Shown here: positions 1-11,806 of the stretch, piece by piece | Position numbering within the stretch: position 1 is the first letter of the stretch | Layout of the letters: each line of letters begins with the position of its first letter | DNA from: Hamiltosporidium tvaerminnensis | Taxonomy: Eukaryota; Microsporidia; Dubosqiidae | Assembly: GCA_022605425.2 (NCBI GenBank) | Contig: CM061246.1 | Location: forward strand, 372,001 to 436,000 | Direction of reading: 5' to 3' | Length of the DNA stretch: 64,000 bases | Translations under genes and position numbers: made by a program | The notes under the pieces: generated by a model | The model's input: only the letters and a program-made list of their open reading frames with translations | Databases searched by the model: none | Told to the model about the DNA's origin: nothing

Positions 1-2243
1 CGAAGTTTTTCAGTCACGTCATTTGGCAAGTCTTTCAATTTTGGTGGAAAATAGTAGCCAAAAAGTATGTTTTTAAGGTCTAGCTCATTACCAACGTTTT
101 CTAAAAATTTATAAGTTGAATAAACATAGTTTTCTTTGTTTTCTTTTTGGATTGTAGCAATTATTTCATTTTCTTTAACATAACTATTACATGGCTTAGT
201 AAATTTAATGATGCCTGAACAGGGTGCTTCAAGGAATATATTCATTTTCATTATTTCTATTTCGACATATTTCTCGTCTTTTAAAATAGCTTGCCCATCG
301 TTTTTCAGAAACCGAACTATTTTTCCTGCAGTTTTTGACCTTACATTATTTGAATTGAAGTCGAGCACAAATTTATGAATACATCCATCTATTTTCATAT
401 TATACAATAAATTGTCTTCTTTCTCCAAATATATTAATTTGGTCTTTCCAGTTTTTAATAAAATCAAATTTTTAGATAATATTTCATAACTAATTACTTT
501 AAACGTATTATTCAATTTAATTAATGCAGAATTAGTCGAAATAAAAAATAATTCAATATTGTAAACAATAGTATTGTATAAATATTCCACATTTATAGAC
601 TTCTGGTGTTTTTCTATAAAGTCAAATATCAAATTGTTTCTAACATTTTTATCTGAGTCTAAAATTTTTAAAATATCAAGACAGTATACTACAGGAAAGT
701 AAATAAAATTTAAATCTTCCTCGCCCAGTACATTCAAATAGTTTTTTTGTAAGAAATAATTGATAAATTCTGTATTATGCCTATAATTTAAAAATGATTC
801 GCTATCCAAAACAGAAATAAGAAAATCTTTTGGCGTCAAAATATTTTCTACTTTCAAACTCTTTAAAGCAAAGATCATGTTGCGAACAGCTTCTGTTCGC
901 GTCTTTCCTTTTGAAAAAATATGGCCAAACTGAGAGTCTGAAAACTCGTGTATTTTTCCGGATACAACCGAAAAGTAACCCCAATTGTTTTGATTGTTTT
1001 GAAAATGTAAAGATATTTTACCGGTTACGGGCTCTAAATTTTTTTTTGGATCTTCAGCTGTAATTCTTACGGCCAAAGCATGTATTTTTCTTTTCTTTAC
1101 ATTAAAAAGTTTAATAATTCGTTTCAATTTGATACCACTCGCAATCATCCATTGCGTAACAGGCAAATTAATTTGGTACAAAATTTCGGTAACGGGATGT
1201 TCTACTTGAATTCTTGAATTTACCTCTAAAAAATAATATGTACTTTTTTCAATGTCATATAAAAACTCTACAGTTGCTAATCCGACATAATTAGCTTTTT
1301 TAAGAAGTTTTTTTGCATCGTTTTTCATTTTTTTATAAATTCCTCTGCTAATCATGGCAGGACATTCTTCAACTAGTTTTTGATTTCTTCGTTGCAAAGT
1401 ACAATCTCGACTACCAAATATTTTTATATTCCCATAGCAGTCACCGGCTGCCTGTATTTCAATATGCTTCACGTTCTCAATTAGTTTTGAAGCAAATATA
1501 AATGTATTATTTGCTTCTTTTTTGATCTTTTCATATACTAAATTGAGTTCATTTGTTTCTCTAACAACTCCTATCCCCTTTCCGCCGCCCAATGAGCTGA
1601 CTTTAAAAACGATCGGTAAACCATATGTTTTAACAAACGGATCTATTTCATTGATATATGAACCTGGCATATCAGACATTAATTTATTAATTCTTTCTCT
1701 ATCAATCACATTTGTATCATTAAAAACAATACCAAATTCTTGAATAACCTTCTCCGAAACCAAAGATGGAATCACTGGAATATTTAGATTCATACACAGC
1801 AATAGGCTAATAAATTTATCTCCAAGCAAATACATTGAAATTTCAGAAGGACCCAAAAAAACAAGTTTATTTTCCTGTAATAGTTTTGCTAATTCCGGAT
1901 TTTCCGAAGAATATCCCCATCCTGGCCATACACCATCAACTTCGAAATATTTTGCTGTCTCAACAATGAGAGGTATGTTACAATAATTTAAATGTGCTGG
2001 TCCAGATTCTACTAATTTATAATTTTTTAATTTTTCGATATACAAATAATTTGATTCTAAATCTTCTTTAATCACCATTCCATAGAAGTAAAATATTTGT
2101 TTACCAAATTTTTTGTACGAAAATTCTTCCATCGAACTTATAAACTTTGTAGCCGCTAATCCTCTATTAGCTATCAAAAGTTTTCTAATACTTTTTGAAC
2201 AGCCATATTCTTCTAGAAACGTAGTAAAACACTTTTTCTTCAT
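1..2243 (-). CDS. ACC1: Acetyl-CoA carboxylase, N-terminal part (biotin carboxylase + biotin carrier), partial
   Basis: Open minus-strand frame from ATG at 2243 to the window edge (about 747 codons, no stop). It matches the N-terminal half of eukaryotic multidomain acetyl-CoA carboxylase, which makes malonyl-CoA from acetyl-CoA in the cytosol. An ATP-grasp glycine loop (SSLGGGKGIGVV) lies near residue 218. The biotin carboxylase signature EVNSRIQVEHPVTE near residue 343 keeps the catalytic Glu, Asn, Arg and QVEH residues. A biotin attachment motif EIMKM lies near residue 663, with Ile where yeast and human have Val. The carboxyltransferase half must lie beyond the left edge. The N-terminus is short and has no obvious targeting peptide. 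A CCC (coding strand) sits about 8 nt before the ATG. Malonyl-CoA could serve fatty-acid elongation even without a fatty acid synthase; that role is inference. The family call is secure. Confidence 0.93.
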   Translation of the reverse strand, partial: MKKKCFTTFLEEYGCSKSIRKLLIANRGLAATKFISSMEEFSYKKFGKQIFYFYGMVIKEDLESNYLYIEKLKNYKLVESGPAHLNYCNIPLIVETAKYFEVDGVWPGWGYSSENPELAKLLQENKLVFLGPSEISMYLLGDKFISLLLCMNLNIPVIPSLVSEKVIQEFGIVFNDTNVIDRERINKLMSDMPGSYINEIDPFVKTYGLPIVFKVSSLGGGKGIGVVRETNELNLVYEKIKKEANNTFIFASKLIENVKHIEIQAAGDCYGNIKIFGSRDCTLQRRNQKLVEECPAMISRGIYKKMKNDAKKLLKKANYVGLATVEFLYDIEKSTYYFLEVNSRIQVEHPVTEILYQINLPVTQWMIASGIKLKRIIKLFNVKKRKIHALAVRITAEDPKKNLEPVTGKISLHFQNNQNNWGYFSVVSGKIHEFSDSQFGHIFSKGKTRTEAVRNMIFALKSLKVENILTPKDFLISVLDSESFLNYRHNTEFINYFLQKNYLNVLGEEDLNFIYFPVVYCLDILKILDSDKNVRNNLIFDFIEKHQKSINVEYLYNTIVYNIELFFISTNSALIKLNNTFKVISYEILSKNLILLKTGKTKLIYLEKEDNLLYNMKIDGCIHKFVLDFNSNNVRSKTAGKIVRFLKNDGQAILKDEKYVEIEIMKMNIFLEAPCSGIIKFTKPCNSYVKENEIIATIQKENKENYVYSTYKFLENVGNELDLKNILFGYYFPPKLKDLPNDVTEKL

Positions 2244-3080
2244 CTATTGATGGGTAAACAAATGTGTTTATAAATTTATATTTCATTTATTCCAATTGGA
2301 TTATTTCATTTACATTTTTTTCAATTTATACAGTTTTAGATAAAGAAAAATATAATTTATGTCTTTTTTTGGTAACAAATTATTCTACAGATTTACAAAC
2401 AAAATATTGGTTTAGCATTTTTTATAAAGAAATGATTAGTTAAGGTCTTAAAACATTTTTTAAGCTAATCAATACTCTTTAAAAAAGTTTCAGAAAAATT
2501 TCAGAATTCTAGAATTTAAAAAAATAAATTAAAAAGTCGTAAACAATAGAATTATTACAAATACATTAGCAAACCTTAAAGGTTTTAGCATATAAAAAGA
2601 TAGTAAATAGCTAATAGAAATGTAGAATTGTACTTCAAAACACATAAAATACATTTATTTCTAAAAATATATTTTTAGCTAAATTTTTGAACAAAAAAAT
2701 CTGCTTTTTTATAGAATAATTTATATATTTCAAAGATTTTTGTATTCCAAAAAAAATTGCATACGTATTTATTTTTTATGATTTTATATGATGGAAAATA
2801 TTCAATGTTTATTATAAATTTTTAAATTTCAATCTTTACAAATTTAGACAAATTAAATATTTGTTTTACATTTTTACATTCCGTCTAAGTGAACATGGCA
2901 TAAAAATAATTAAAAATTAACTTTTTGGCTTGAATTAGATATAGGATTCATATTTATGATAACCAGGTTTTAAAAATTGTCTTTTAGTTGAATATTTAAT
3001 TGTACTTTACTATATAATGCTATAGAGTCAGTTCCATTTTTGCAATAATGTTATAAAAGAAGGCGTTATATTTTAAAGAA
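2244..3080. other. Gene-free AT-rich spacer
   Basis: Upstream flank of the carboxylase gene. Very AT-rich, with A and T runs and no reading frame that looks coding. I see no RNA gene. The CCC beside the carboxylase start (about 2252-2254) is the only promoter-like signal. Confidence 0.6.
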
Positions 3081-3760
3081 ATATATCTTTTTTAAGGAAA
3101 AGGGTTTTTTCTATCCTGTTTTCATAATATTAATGTAGTTTTTGGTTTTACACAAATGACAGCCTCCTCAAAACTCTATCGGTATACCTCAAAAAGACTA
3201 CACTTCTAGGCTTCTCTTCAAAAAAATGTTTGAAGCGTTGTTTAAACGATTGGGATATTCACTTGGAGGTGTAAAATATGTGTTGCCTATGTATTATTGT
3301 AGGCCAAAATATACTTTGAGCTCCCTCGAGACTAGCACAAATACCAATTACCCTATACTTTCTAAACGAAATAGACTTCCAGGCTAGATGTATCTCTGCT
3401 ACTTATATGGGATTCACCTATAAGTTGCAATTACATACCAACGAGTATAAAAACTTGTTACCAAATGTTCCCGAGCTTTGAAATCACATGTTTTTCGGTG
3501 GCTCTTAGCTAAAATTTTTTAATCGAGTCTGTAAGGCTAGGTTTCCATGTCATAAAATAAGAAGTTTCTACGAGTTAAACTGCGTCTGCAATGTAGTTAG
3601 TTACATAAAAAACAAAAAACTTTCTTGTTATAAGAGGTTTCACCATTTTGTAGACTTTCACTCCTTAATGCAAATTCCAAAGAAGCAATCAAACATGTAT
3701 CTTGGTTTTGATTCTACTAAAAACCGAAACAATGATTTTTCATCAATTTCATTCAATCTT
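3080..3760 (-). repeat. Old, diverged copy of the ~730-bp SINE-like repeat
   Basis: Read on the minus strand, this stretch follows the same order of blocks as the fresh copies at 28372 and 36819. Shared blocks include the 5' part around 'ggtttcaccattttgtagac', the 'gctaggtttccatg' block near 3540 and the 3' part around 'ctctatcggta' near 3172. Many substitutions and small indels separate it from the young copies, and no target-site duplication is visible. Boundaries are approximate. Confidence 0.7.
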
Positions 3761-5229
3761 TGCGAACACATAGATTTTAATAAGTTGTACTTCCTCCATT
3801 AATAAAGAACGATTTTATGAATTTAACGAATTTAAACATTTATAATCATTTTCATAGTGCTAAGGAAGTAGAGAATATATTTTGGAATTGAAATCTTGAA
3901 TTTGATATTGATATATTTATATTTTTCTTCATAAAAAAGCAAAACTATGTATAAAATATCCTCGATAAGGCTTTTTAATATTTAATTTTTTAGATTTAAT
4001 ACACCACAATAATAATTTCTTATGAGACAATTACAAAGTGTAATCAAATGCATTATTTTCTGGAATTCAATACATCTGATTTTAATATAATATTCGTATC
4101 AATTAATTATTAAATTTAAATCAAAGCTTGTACTTTCAGAAAACAAGAATGAATTACTACTAAAATTATATTCTAAATAGGAAATATATAACCAATCTAA
4201 GAGGATAAAAAATTTGTTTCTTAAAACATTTCAAACCTGATAAGACAATATTATACAAATAATATCTTTATGAATATCGAATTATTATAATAGTTTCAGA
4301 TTTGTAGTTCACAAACAATAATAGTAATTTTCATATTTAATTGTCTCTATTTATCTATGAACTCCTTTGTTTGTGCGTTCTTTTTGATTTTTTCTTCATA
4401 TATGCACATAATATAAGTAATTCAAAAATCTAGTGTGACCAACTTTAAAAATCAAAATTTTCAAAGTCTCTTTTTTTATTTAAAGCATACATAACTTAAT
4501 TTTTAGTCAATGAGAAGATGTATATATAACTGCTTTCTTAGTATATCGAATGAAATAGTGGCTTTAAGATACTGAAAGTATATTTTATATCGCTGTACAT
4601 ATATCTAATGAGAAGTTTTTAGAATACAAAAAGAAGATTAATTAGATTTTGACTTAAAATTAAGTTAATAATAAAATCTGTGAAGAATTTTACTGCGTTT
4701 ATAGATAATTTGACTACATTTCATAAGATCGGATCAAAATTTTATTTCTAAGAATTTAAAATATAAGTTTGAAATGATTAAACAATATGGAAAATTTAAA
4801 TGCCCATCGGTTATATTCTTGTATTTTGAAGTTTATTAATTTAATTTTTTTATCTTTCGCGCTAGAGTTAAATCTAATAATATTTATATAAAAATATACT
4901 AGTTGCTATAAACTAGTCAAACTAAATTTATGTACCGAATAAAATGAACAGAAGGCTGTGCATATTTTATAATGATGTCTAAAAATACATTTAGCATATG
5001 ATTTTAGGTTTTATAGACAAATTATGTCTTGTTTTACAATCTTTTTAATTCAACTTCATATATCTGCATTATTATTAGCTAAAAAGCAGCGTTTTTTTAG
5101 CAAATTACGAAATATAGTTATTAATTACATTTTTCTATAAAAAATACATAATTTACCAATAAAAACAGGTAATATAAAACAAAGGAAATTTTAAAAACAT
5201 ATAATCACAAAAAATTTAATCTTAAATTT
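3761..5229. other. Gene-free AT-rich spacer
   Basis: No long reading frame, no RNA gene and no recognisable repeat. Composition is uniformly AT-rich. Confidence 0.55.
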
Positions 5230-6579
5230 CTATGAAACCGAAAGAATATTATATTTTTCGGATTCTTGTAAATTAAAGTATCTTTTATCGGTAAGACTCC
5301 GATCATAAATATTAAACAATTCTGGATTCATGTTCCTAAGTTCCTCGGGTTTGATTACATAAAAATAAACCAAAAATTGTGAGGATGTATATATCAGTTC
5401 AAGAAAACACAACAAAAATAAAGAAATTATAGGTAAAGAAGATTCAAAAGTATATTTCTTAAATATTTGATGTTCATTAAAAAAATATGTCGTGGTTGCT
5501 GACAACAAAAGAATGAATGGCATGAAACATTCATATATTTTTATATCATCACAAAGTCTTTTTGTATTAGAATGAATATACAATTTATAAGAATCATACA
5601 TTGCATTAAAGTATGGTAAATTATTAACTGCTGCATAGATCATTATCAATGGATTATCATAAACTATTGCATCTTTTATAAAAAAATGAATTACCGATAA
5701 CGGAAAGTCATAAATACTTTTTAAAAAATAGATTATTTTACTATCAGATTCTCTTATTCTCGGTCTTTTTATTCGTTTAAAAATGAATATAAATGGAAAA
5801 ATAAGTGCAGCTAAATAAACTGTTCCAAGAATATATATTGTATCCTTAACTGTTCTACTTCTTGTTGTTCCAGTTATCTTGTTGTACATTGAAAAAGATA
5901 GAAACGCTCTTGTACCCTTTACAATTACAAGAAATGCCCAACATCCTAAAAAATATGTAAGAAAACTATTAAAAATATTGTCTTCGGGATTAAGATTTTG
6001 TATGCCTCTTGATAAAGAGATAAACAAATAGGATTTAAAATATAAAAATGTAAAAGCCATAAAGATATCAAATATTTCACTCCTAAGAAAATCTCGAACA
6101 GAATCAATAAGCACAATATTATACGCAATTTTGTTTCTAAAATAAAATAAAAACATTAAAATAGAAACAACCAGAAAAAAAACAAAAATTCCAGCACATG
6201 TAATAACGTATATCGTAGAATTCTGTATAAATTTTTGCTTGTCCTTAAAGATGAAACATAAAAATGGAACAGAAATTACTGAAAATGAAAAGAATGAAAA
6301 TATAACCAACTTTTTAGGAATTTTTGTGCCAATAATCGATAGAAGAGTCATTATTCCAATCATAAAAATAAACGAAGATACACAAAAATATAGATGTTCA
6401 AGTATTGATTTGTAACTGATTCTAATATTCCCCAAATGTGTCAACACATTTTTAGAAAGGTAAATGTATAATAAAATATATACAAGTGGGCACCATAAAT
6501 CTTTAATACTAGAAGCTGAATTTTTTTTCTCTGATTGTATATTTATTACGTCCATTTTCTTTTGTATGGGTTGATACAT
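5230..6579 (-). CDS. Choline-transporter-like membrane protein (PNS1/SLC44 family)
   Basis: 449 aa from the first ATG at 6579. A longer frame reaches TTG at 6594, but ATG is preferred in a eukaryote. About ten hydrophobic segments span the protein. Three stretches align in order with the SLC44/Pns1 family. One is a segment ending TRSRTVKDTIYILGTVYLAA, matching the family's conserved region after the WYF block. The next is NPLIMIYAAVNNLPYFNAMY, matching the family's NryAYv.iAi.G block. The last is the C-terminal KPEELRNMNPELFNIYD, matching the family's 'eDPe.l....pelf' end. The family sits in plasma or internal membranes; choline transport is shown for some animal members, while the yeast protein's substrate is unclear. 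The call rests on pattern recognition of a divergent sequence. No C-run or G-run precedes the start. Confidence 0.62.
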   Translation of the reverse strand: MYQPIQKKMDVINIQSEKKNSASSIKDLWCPLVYILLYIYLSKNVLTHLGNIRISYKSILEHLYFCVSSFIFMIGIMTLLSIIGTKIPKKLVIFSFFSFSVISVPFLCFIFKDKQKFIQNSTIYVITCAGIFVFFLVVSILMFLFYFRNKIAYNIVLIDSVRDFLRSEIFDIFMAFTFLYFKSYLFISLSRGIQNLNPEDNIFNSFLTYFLGCWAFLVIVKGTRAFLSFSMYNKITGTTRSRTVKDTIYILGTVYLAALIFPFIFIFKRIKRPRIRESDSKIIYFLKSIYDFPLSVIHFFIKDAIVYDNPLIMIYAAVNNLPYFNAMYDSYKLYIHSNTKRLCDDIKIYECFMPFILLLSATTTYFFNEHQIFKKYTFESSLPIISLFLLCFLELIYTSSQFLVYFYVIKPEELRNMNPELFNIYDRSLTDKRYFNLQESEKYNILSVS

Positions 6580-8782
6580 ATATTTATGTTTCAAAGATAA
6601 GAAATGTTATTTTTAGCACTTTTATTTGTTAATATCACTTAAAAAGGAGAAAATTAAAATTATGATAATTTTATCAAATTTCTATTTTAATATCTAAGAT
6701 TATTACTAATTCAATATAATTTATGATAAAAAAAGAATCCAATTAATATTAATTTTTTCAAAATTACATCTTATAAATATTTATAATGTAAGCTTTATTT
6801 TATTCTAAAATAGGAATAATATTGTAATTAATAAATATAATAACGATATTTAAAAAAGGAAAACAATAATATTTAAGGCTTTTTTTGGTAGAAAATTTAT
6901 ATTTTTGCAATGATTTTAAATTTTTTAAAAAAAACAAGATTTTTTTTATTAAAACACAACAAAAACAAAAATATTTGGTTTACATCTTGAAATAAACACA
7001 TTATTAATGATATTTTATTTATAAAAACGAGAAATAATGTAATGTTTTAGATCAAATGTTTAACTGAATACAAGGATTAAAATACATTATTTATGATTGT
7101 TTCAAGAAAAAATGCAATATTTTTAGCTTAACTACGCAAATTAATGTACTTATAATTTACATTTGTAATTTATTTACATAAGATACAAACCTTACCTAAA
7201 TTATTCAGTCATTTTTTCAAATAAAAAAAAACTTGTTGTTTACTATTTTGTAATAAGTAATTATCTAATGAATTCAATAAAGAATCTTGATTTTATAATC
7301 TGTAACTTGTATATTTCTACTTAAATAAAAATTAAAGTTAAGTTTTATTTGTGAATGAAATTTAGATTTAAAGTAATTAGAAGTTGTTGGATGTGCACAA
7401 TATTAGACAATGTTTAAATATTTGTCTAATATTAAGATTTTTTTTATATTTTGGATTATTTTTTTATTTTTGACATTGTTCAGCAAATCAAGTATTAATG
7501 GTCGTTTAAAACACTTAACTCGTCTTTTTAAGACTCTTTATAATTTTTTTCCCCTTCTGGGTATATATTTGTTTCTAGGTTATGCATATTTTTAATACAC
7601 CGTAAAGATACCATCTCTTATTGAAATATAGCGAATTATGCAACAAGTACATCAAAAGAATACTAAATTTGTAAAATTTTATATTTTCTTTGTCTTTTTG
7701 TCAATAAAATACGAAAATAGTGTTTTAAGACAAAGTATCTACTGTATGTAAAAGTGTTATTTCACCTTCTTTAATCTTTAAAATATATGAAATATAATTT
7801 GTCTCTGAGCAGATTTACTTAATGGATTAATGTATGTTTTTAGCAAATATTGATTTTAATTTTTTTAAAGATACTTTTCATTTTGATATAAGAAAATAAA
7901 GATTAGCTAAATTTATACTTACTAATGTAACGTTATGTAATAATAACACAAAAACATTTAAAATAGGTACTTAACATATTCTATCAATTTAAACCTTTGC
8001 GTTTTTAGAATATTTTATGAACCAAATTAAAAGCGTATTAAATTTTTAATCTTCAAGAATAGTTATATAATTTGAAAAGATTGGGATACAATTCATATCT
8101 TTATAGTGGTTATAATATGGCTCTTCAGAATGCTATCAATATATTTTCAAAGGGTTTTTATTTAACAAGTAAAATATTATTCTAATGATTTCCATACTCT
8201 TTAATCAATTACATTCCACGAAAAATGGTTCTACACAATTTTTAAAACTTAAATTAAATCGTTAAAAGTCTAAACATAGAATGAAAATATTCTTTCTCAA
8301 ACTTAATGAAACCTTGTTTTATTTAGAGATCATGATTAATTTCTTTGTGAATACCAAATTAATGTTTTTAAAAAGGTATTTCTTATTATAAATTACTATT
8401 TTTTTTTGTTTCACGTCTTAAATTTAGTTAATATTATGCTATAAGTAGAAGATTTAAACTATGATTCAATCACATAGTATCAAATTCTAAAGCTACACAA
8501 ACCCAGTATATAAAGGAAGGATATTCCATTCGAAAACAAGGTTTTTTTTATTATTAAAATTTTTTTACATGACAAATTTACTTTAAATTACGAAGTATTA
8601 AAACCTAATTACAAATCTTCTATCAAAATGGAAATATAGAATGTAAAAAAATTACTAAAATTTATCTTTCAATCTAAAATAAAAATCTCTGATATTAAAA
8701 GTTTGATACATTTAATGGACAATGTTATTACAAAAAACAGTATACTTATACAAAAAAAATGAAAATTTTAATAAAATAATTA
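6580..8782. other. Gene-free AT-rich spacer
   Basis: No credible gene. A perfect 11-bp inverted repeat (AATATTAGACA / TGTCTAATATT, about 7399-7433) lies in it. A 61-codon frame beginning inside that hairpin (7410-7595) is all hydrophobic and looks fortuitous. Confidence 0.55.
7399..7433. repeat. Inverted repeat, 11-bp perfect stem
   Basis: AATATTAGACA is followed about 13 nt later by TGTCTAATATT, giving an 11-bp perfect stem in an otherwise featureless spacer. It could form a hairpin in DNA or RNA. I see no associated gene, T-tract or target duplication. Confidence 0.6.
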
Positions 8783-9949
8783 TTAAATAGATTTATAAGT
8801 TGTTTCAAAAACATAAATTATCTCTACGATAAAAATAAGCAATATACTTCCCAAAAAATCACTTGAACTTGTAAGTAACGGTAAAGTAAAAACGCCCAGT
8901 TCTCTTTGGTTAAGTCTAGATGCTGCACATTCTACCATTCTAAGCAAGAGACAAACATCTACAACAAAGAATACCACGAATAAAACCATAAACGCAGTTG
9001 AATAACGTATCAATACAAAATAAGATAATGTAACATAAAATATAGAAGATACTAAAGATATCACGATTAAAGAGACAAAAGATTGTTTTCTATTATGTGG
9101 CCTTTCATATTGTAACGAAGTTACTGTCTTGCTAAGATATATATAGGATATAGAACAAGTTAATCCACAAAATACAGGTATTGTAGAAGCTAAAACATTA
9201 TGTTTTTTTGAAAAAAACTGTACCGCAATACCACTGATACTTGATAGAATATATGTTGTTAAAAGTATTTCAAACGATTGTAAAGGTATTCTATAAGTAC
9301 TTATTATTGAAAGATATATCGGTAACGGAAGTATAACTATCATAATTAAAATTATTACATAGCAACTAACCAAATCTAAATTATTAAATCTACTTGTGAA
9401 AAAAGTAAGTGAATACACAGCTAAATATTCACCAAAAGATGATATTGTTGGCAGTACAACATTATCTGGATTAATATTACATTTTTTTGTAATTCCGATA
9501 GCTACAATAAGAAGTACAACAATAAATGCGGTACTTAATGTACAGGAAACAAGACAAATAGGCAAAATTCTAATTAAGTTTTTAAAAACTAACGGATAAC
9601 TAAAGATATTCTTAGCAATTCCTATCAATCCTACTGTCAATCCAATAATAATTGATTGCGATAATAATAAACACGAATTATCAAAAGAATATCGAATATA
9701 TTTTTTTAAACTACATGATGTAGAATTACTAAGTGACGAAATATGCAAAGCATATATTAATTCCGCATTTCCTTTAAAGTTCAAAATACAATTTGAAATC
9801 AAAAGAATTGGATAATATTGTATAGAAGATGTTTTGAGTGCTTTATCTAAACAGTTTCCAGCGAGAGCCAACCCTACTAGAGATATAAAAAGACTTGGTA
9901 AAGACTGTATATATATCGATGAACCATATGTTGTATTATCTATAAGCAT
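8783..9949 (-). CDS. SLC41/MgtE-type divalent cation (Mg2+) transporter
   Basis: 388 aa from ATG at 9949. Predicted integral membrane protein with about ten hydrophobic segments in two related halves. The first half has PILLISNCILNFKGNAELIY (residues 47-66), equivalent to the family's 'P.LLgLKGNlEm' block. It also has NPDNVVLPTISSFGEYLAVY (160-179), equivalent to the 'DPDNiatPiaaslGDl' ion-pathway block. The second half ends with LPLLTSSSDFLGSILL, the family's 'l...lGDllgt.lL' motif. SLC41 proteins are the eukaryotic relatives of bacterial MgtE and move Mg2+ across membranes. There is no N-terminal CBS/cytosolic gating domain, as expected for SLC41. Several acidic residues of the bacterial motif are replaced (Gly-Glu for Gly-Asp, Ser-Asp near the end), so ion preference could differ. 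AACCGG lies immediately before the ATG. Confidence 0.85.
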   Translation of the reverse strand: MLIDNTTYGSSIYIQSLPSLFISLVGLALAGNCLDKALKTSSIQYYPILLISNCILNFKGNAELIYALHISSLSNSTSCSLKKYIRYSFDNSCLLLSQSIIIGLTVGLIGIAKNIFSYPLVFKNLIRILPICLVSCTLSTAFIVVLLIVAIGITKKCNINPDNVVLPTISSFGEYLAVYSLTFFTSRFNNLDLVSCYVIILIMIVILPLPIYLSIISTYRIPLQSFEILLTTYILSSISGIAVQFFSKKHNVLASTIPVFCGLTCSISYIYLSKTVTSLQYERPHNRKQSFVSLIVISLVSSIFYVTLSYFVLIRYSTAFMVLFVVFFVVDVCLLLRMVECAASRLNQRELGVFTLPLLTSSSDFLGSILLIFIVEIIYVFETTYKSI

Positions 9950-10320
9950 ACCGGTTTCCTAAAAAATAATAATTGGTATTTTAAATTGTTTATCTTTAAA
10001 ACATTTTGTTTTAATCCTGATCTCAACGTTTTACTTTATTTATTTATTAAAAATCTTTTATCAAAGAATACAGTTTAAATTTACATTGATTGATTCAAAC
10101 ATTCCAAATAAGAAAAATAAATTATATTTGATTTAATCCTACACCCAAAACTCTGTATCAAATATTTTTAATTTATCAAAACAAATTTCTTTATTACACA
10201 ACAAAATTTTATACTTTATATTTCAATAATTCTTTAATTTCTTTTTAAAAACAAGTTCCATGTATTGAAACCATTGAATTTATTTTTTATCTAAATCAAA
10301 ATTTTGTAAATTTTTCTTTA
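9950..10320. other. AT-rich spacer upstream of the SLC41 gene
   Basis: Holds the SLC41 promoter region and the lead-in to the 73-74-bp tandem array. No coding frame is visible. Confidence 0.5.
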
Positions 10321-10323
10321 ATA

Positions 10324-10716
10324 TCTACATTTTTAATTAATTTAATGAAAAAATATTTAACAATTTCATATTAAAACTCATAAATATTCTCTAAAATCTA
10401 CATTTCTAATTAATTTAATCAAAAAATATTTAACGATTTCATATTAAAACTCATAAATATTTCTCTAAAATCTACATTTTTAATTAATTTAATGAAAAAA
10501 TATTTACCGATTTCATATTAAAACTCATAAATATTCTCTAAAATCTACATTTTTAATTAATTTAATGAAAAAATATTTACCGATTTCATATTAAAACTCA
10601 TAAATATTCTCTAAAATCTACATTTCTAATTAATTTAATCAAAAAATATTTAACGATTTCATATTAAAACTCATAAATATTTCTCTAAAATCTACATTTT
10701 TAATTAATTTAATAAA
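10324..10716. repeat. Tandem repeat, 73-74 bp unit, five copies plus a partial
   Basis: Units begin with TCTACATTT at about 10324, 10397, 10471, 10544, 10617 and 10691. Spacings are 73, 74, 73, 73 and 74. Units at 10397 and 10617 share the same variants (TTCTAAT, AATC, one extra T). Units at 10471 and 10544 share another set (AATG, TTACCG). The A-B-B-A order suggests unequal exchange. It lies about 240 bp downstream of the unknown membrane-protein gene that ends at 10952. Confidence 0.93.
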
Positions 10717-10951
10717 ATTAATATATAAATATCCCGTATAAATTTCACAAAAAAATGCAAAATTTTATTAAAATATAAATAAAAACTGCAATAATGTAAA
10801 TATTTACAACCTTTAGACACCTCTAATTTATAAGACAATTTATATTTCTCTTAAATAAAAACAACTAACAATAAATCTAAGACCTCTATTTATATAACAA
10901 TTTTTATTTTTTTAGATATACTGTACTAGCAATAACTCTAAAAACCTCTAT

Positions 10952-11725
10952 TTATATAACTACTTTTATTTCTCTAGGATATACACTACTAGCAATATCA
11001 ACCTGTGTAGATCTTTTATACATAACACACCCAATACCAGCAGATAAAATAGATATAACAAAGGGAGAAACCACAACTATAAATTTATATTCAATATCTT
11101 TCCATATATCAATTATAATATAAGATATAATAAATACATTAATTAATATATTTATCCCAGCAAGTACAAAATAGTTTATAACTATTTTTAATTCTAAAAA
11201 TAAATCTTTATAACTTTCATATCCCGTCAAACATTTTATTTCATATATTTCTATACAATATATAAGTATTTGTAAAAATATTAAACCCAGCAACAAAGAT
11301 ACAAGCACCAACAAATTAGAATAGTATATATCTCCATTAACATACATATTATTACTTAATATATTTCTACCTAAACTTATATCATATTTCTTTAAAAATA
11401 TAAAAAAAACTGAATTTATATCCAATACAAGTAAATACATCATAAAAACATATAAACAGCAATAAAAATTACATTTTTTTAAAGAACGTATAAATTCATG
11501 TGTAAATAATCCCAAGGCAGATAAAATTATAGCATTAGAAAAACATGGTAACAGTATAAAAATAAAAGTCATTATAAATATAGACATTTCATTAAATAAG
11601 AAGTCATTGGTGTATTTCTGTAATGTATCTAACAAATATATAAGTGTACAGTTATATTTCTGTGTCATAAATAGAAATATTACTAAAGATATAAGTATTA
11701 ATAATATTTTCTTATCTTTCAACAT
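10952..11725 (-). CDS. Predicted multi-pass membrane protein, function unknown
   Basis: 257 aa from ATG at 11725, codons ending mostly in A/T like the neighbours. Six to seven hydrophobic stretches: one near the N-terminus (residues 6-20), others near 45-75, 90-110, 135-160, 185-210 and 218-238. They are followed by a short basic C-terminal tail containing KRSTQ and REIKVV. I recognise no family motif. The frame is uninterrupted and has a normal amino-acid mix between membrane segments, which supports a real gene. It sits between two minisatellite arrays. No C-run or G-run precedes the start. It could be a fast-evolving transporter or a lineage-specific membrane protein. Confidence 0.7.
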   Translation of the reverse strand: MLKDKKILLILISLVIFLFMTQKYNCTLIYLLDTLQKYTNDFLFNEMSIFIMTFIFILLPCFSNAIILSALGLFTHEFIRSLKKCNFYCCLYVFMMYLLVLDINSVFFIFLKKYDISLGRNILSNNMYVNGDIYYSNLLVLVSLLLGLIFLQILIYCIEIYEIKCLTGYESYKDLFLELKIVINYFVLAGINILINVFIISYIIIDIWKDIEYKFIVVVSPFVISILSAGIGCVMYKRSTQVDIASSVYPREIKVVI

Positions 11726-11806
11726 ATTGTTTATGCTTTATGATATATTTTTTTTTTATTTTAAATTAATAATTTGTACTTTTTAAGTAAATTGTTGTTT
11801 ATTAAA

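Noticed and set aside
7410-7595. 61-codon hydrophobic frame with ATG
   Set aside because: It begins inside an inverted repeat, is built mostly of Phe/Ile/Leu codons expected from T-rich DNA, and has no family resemblance.
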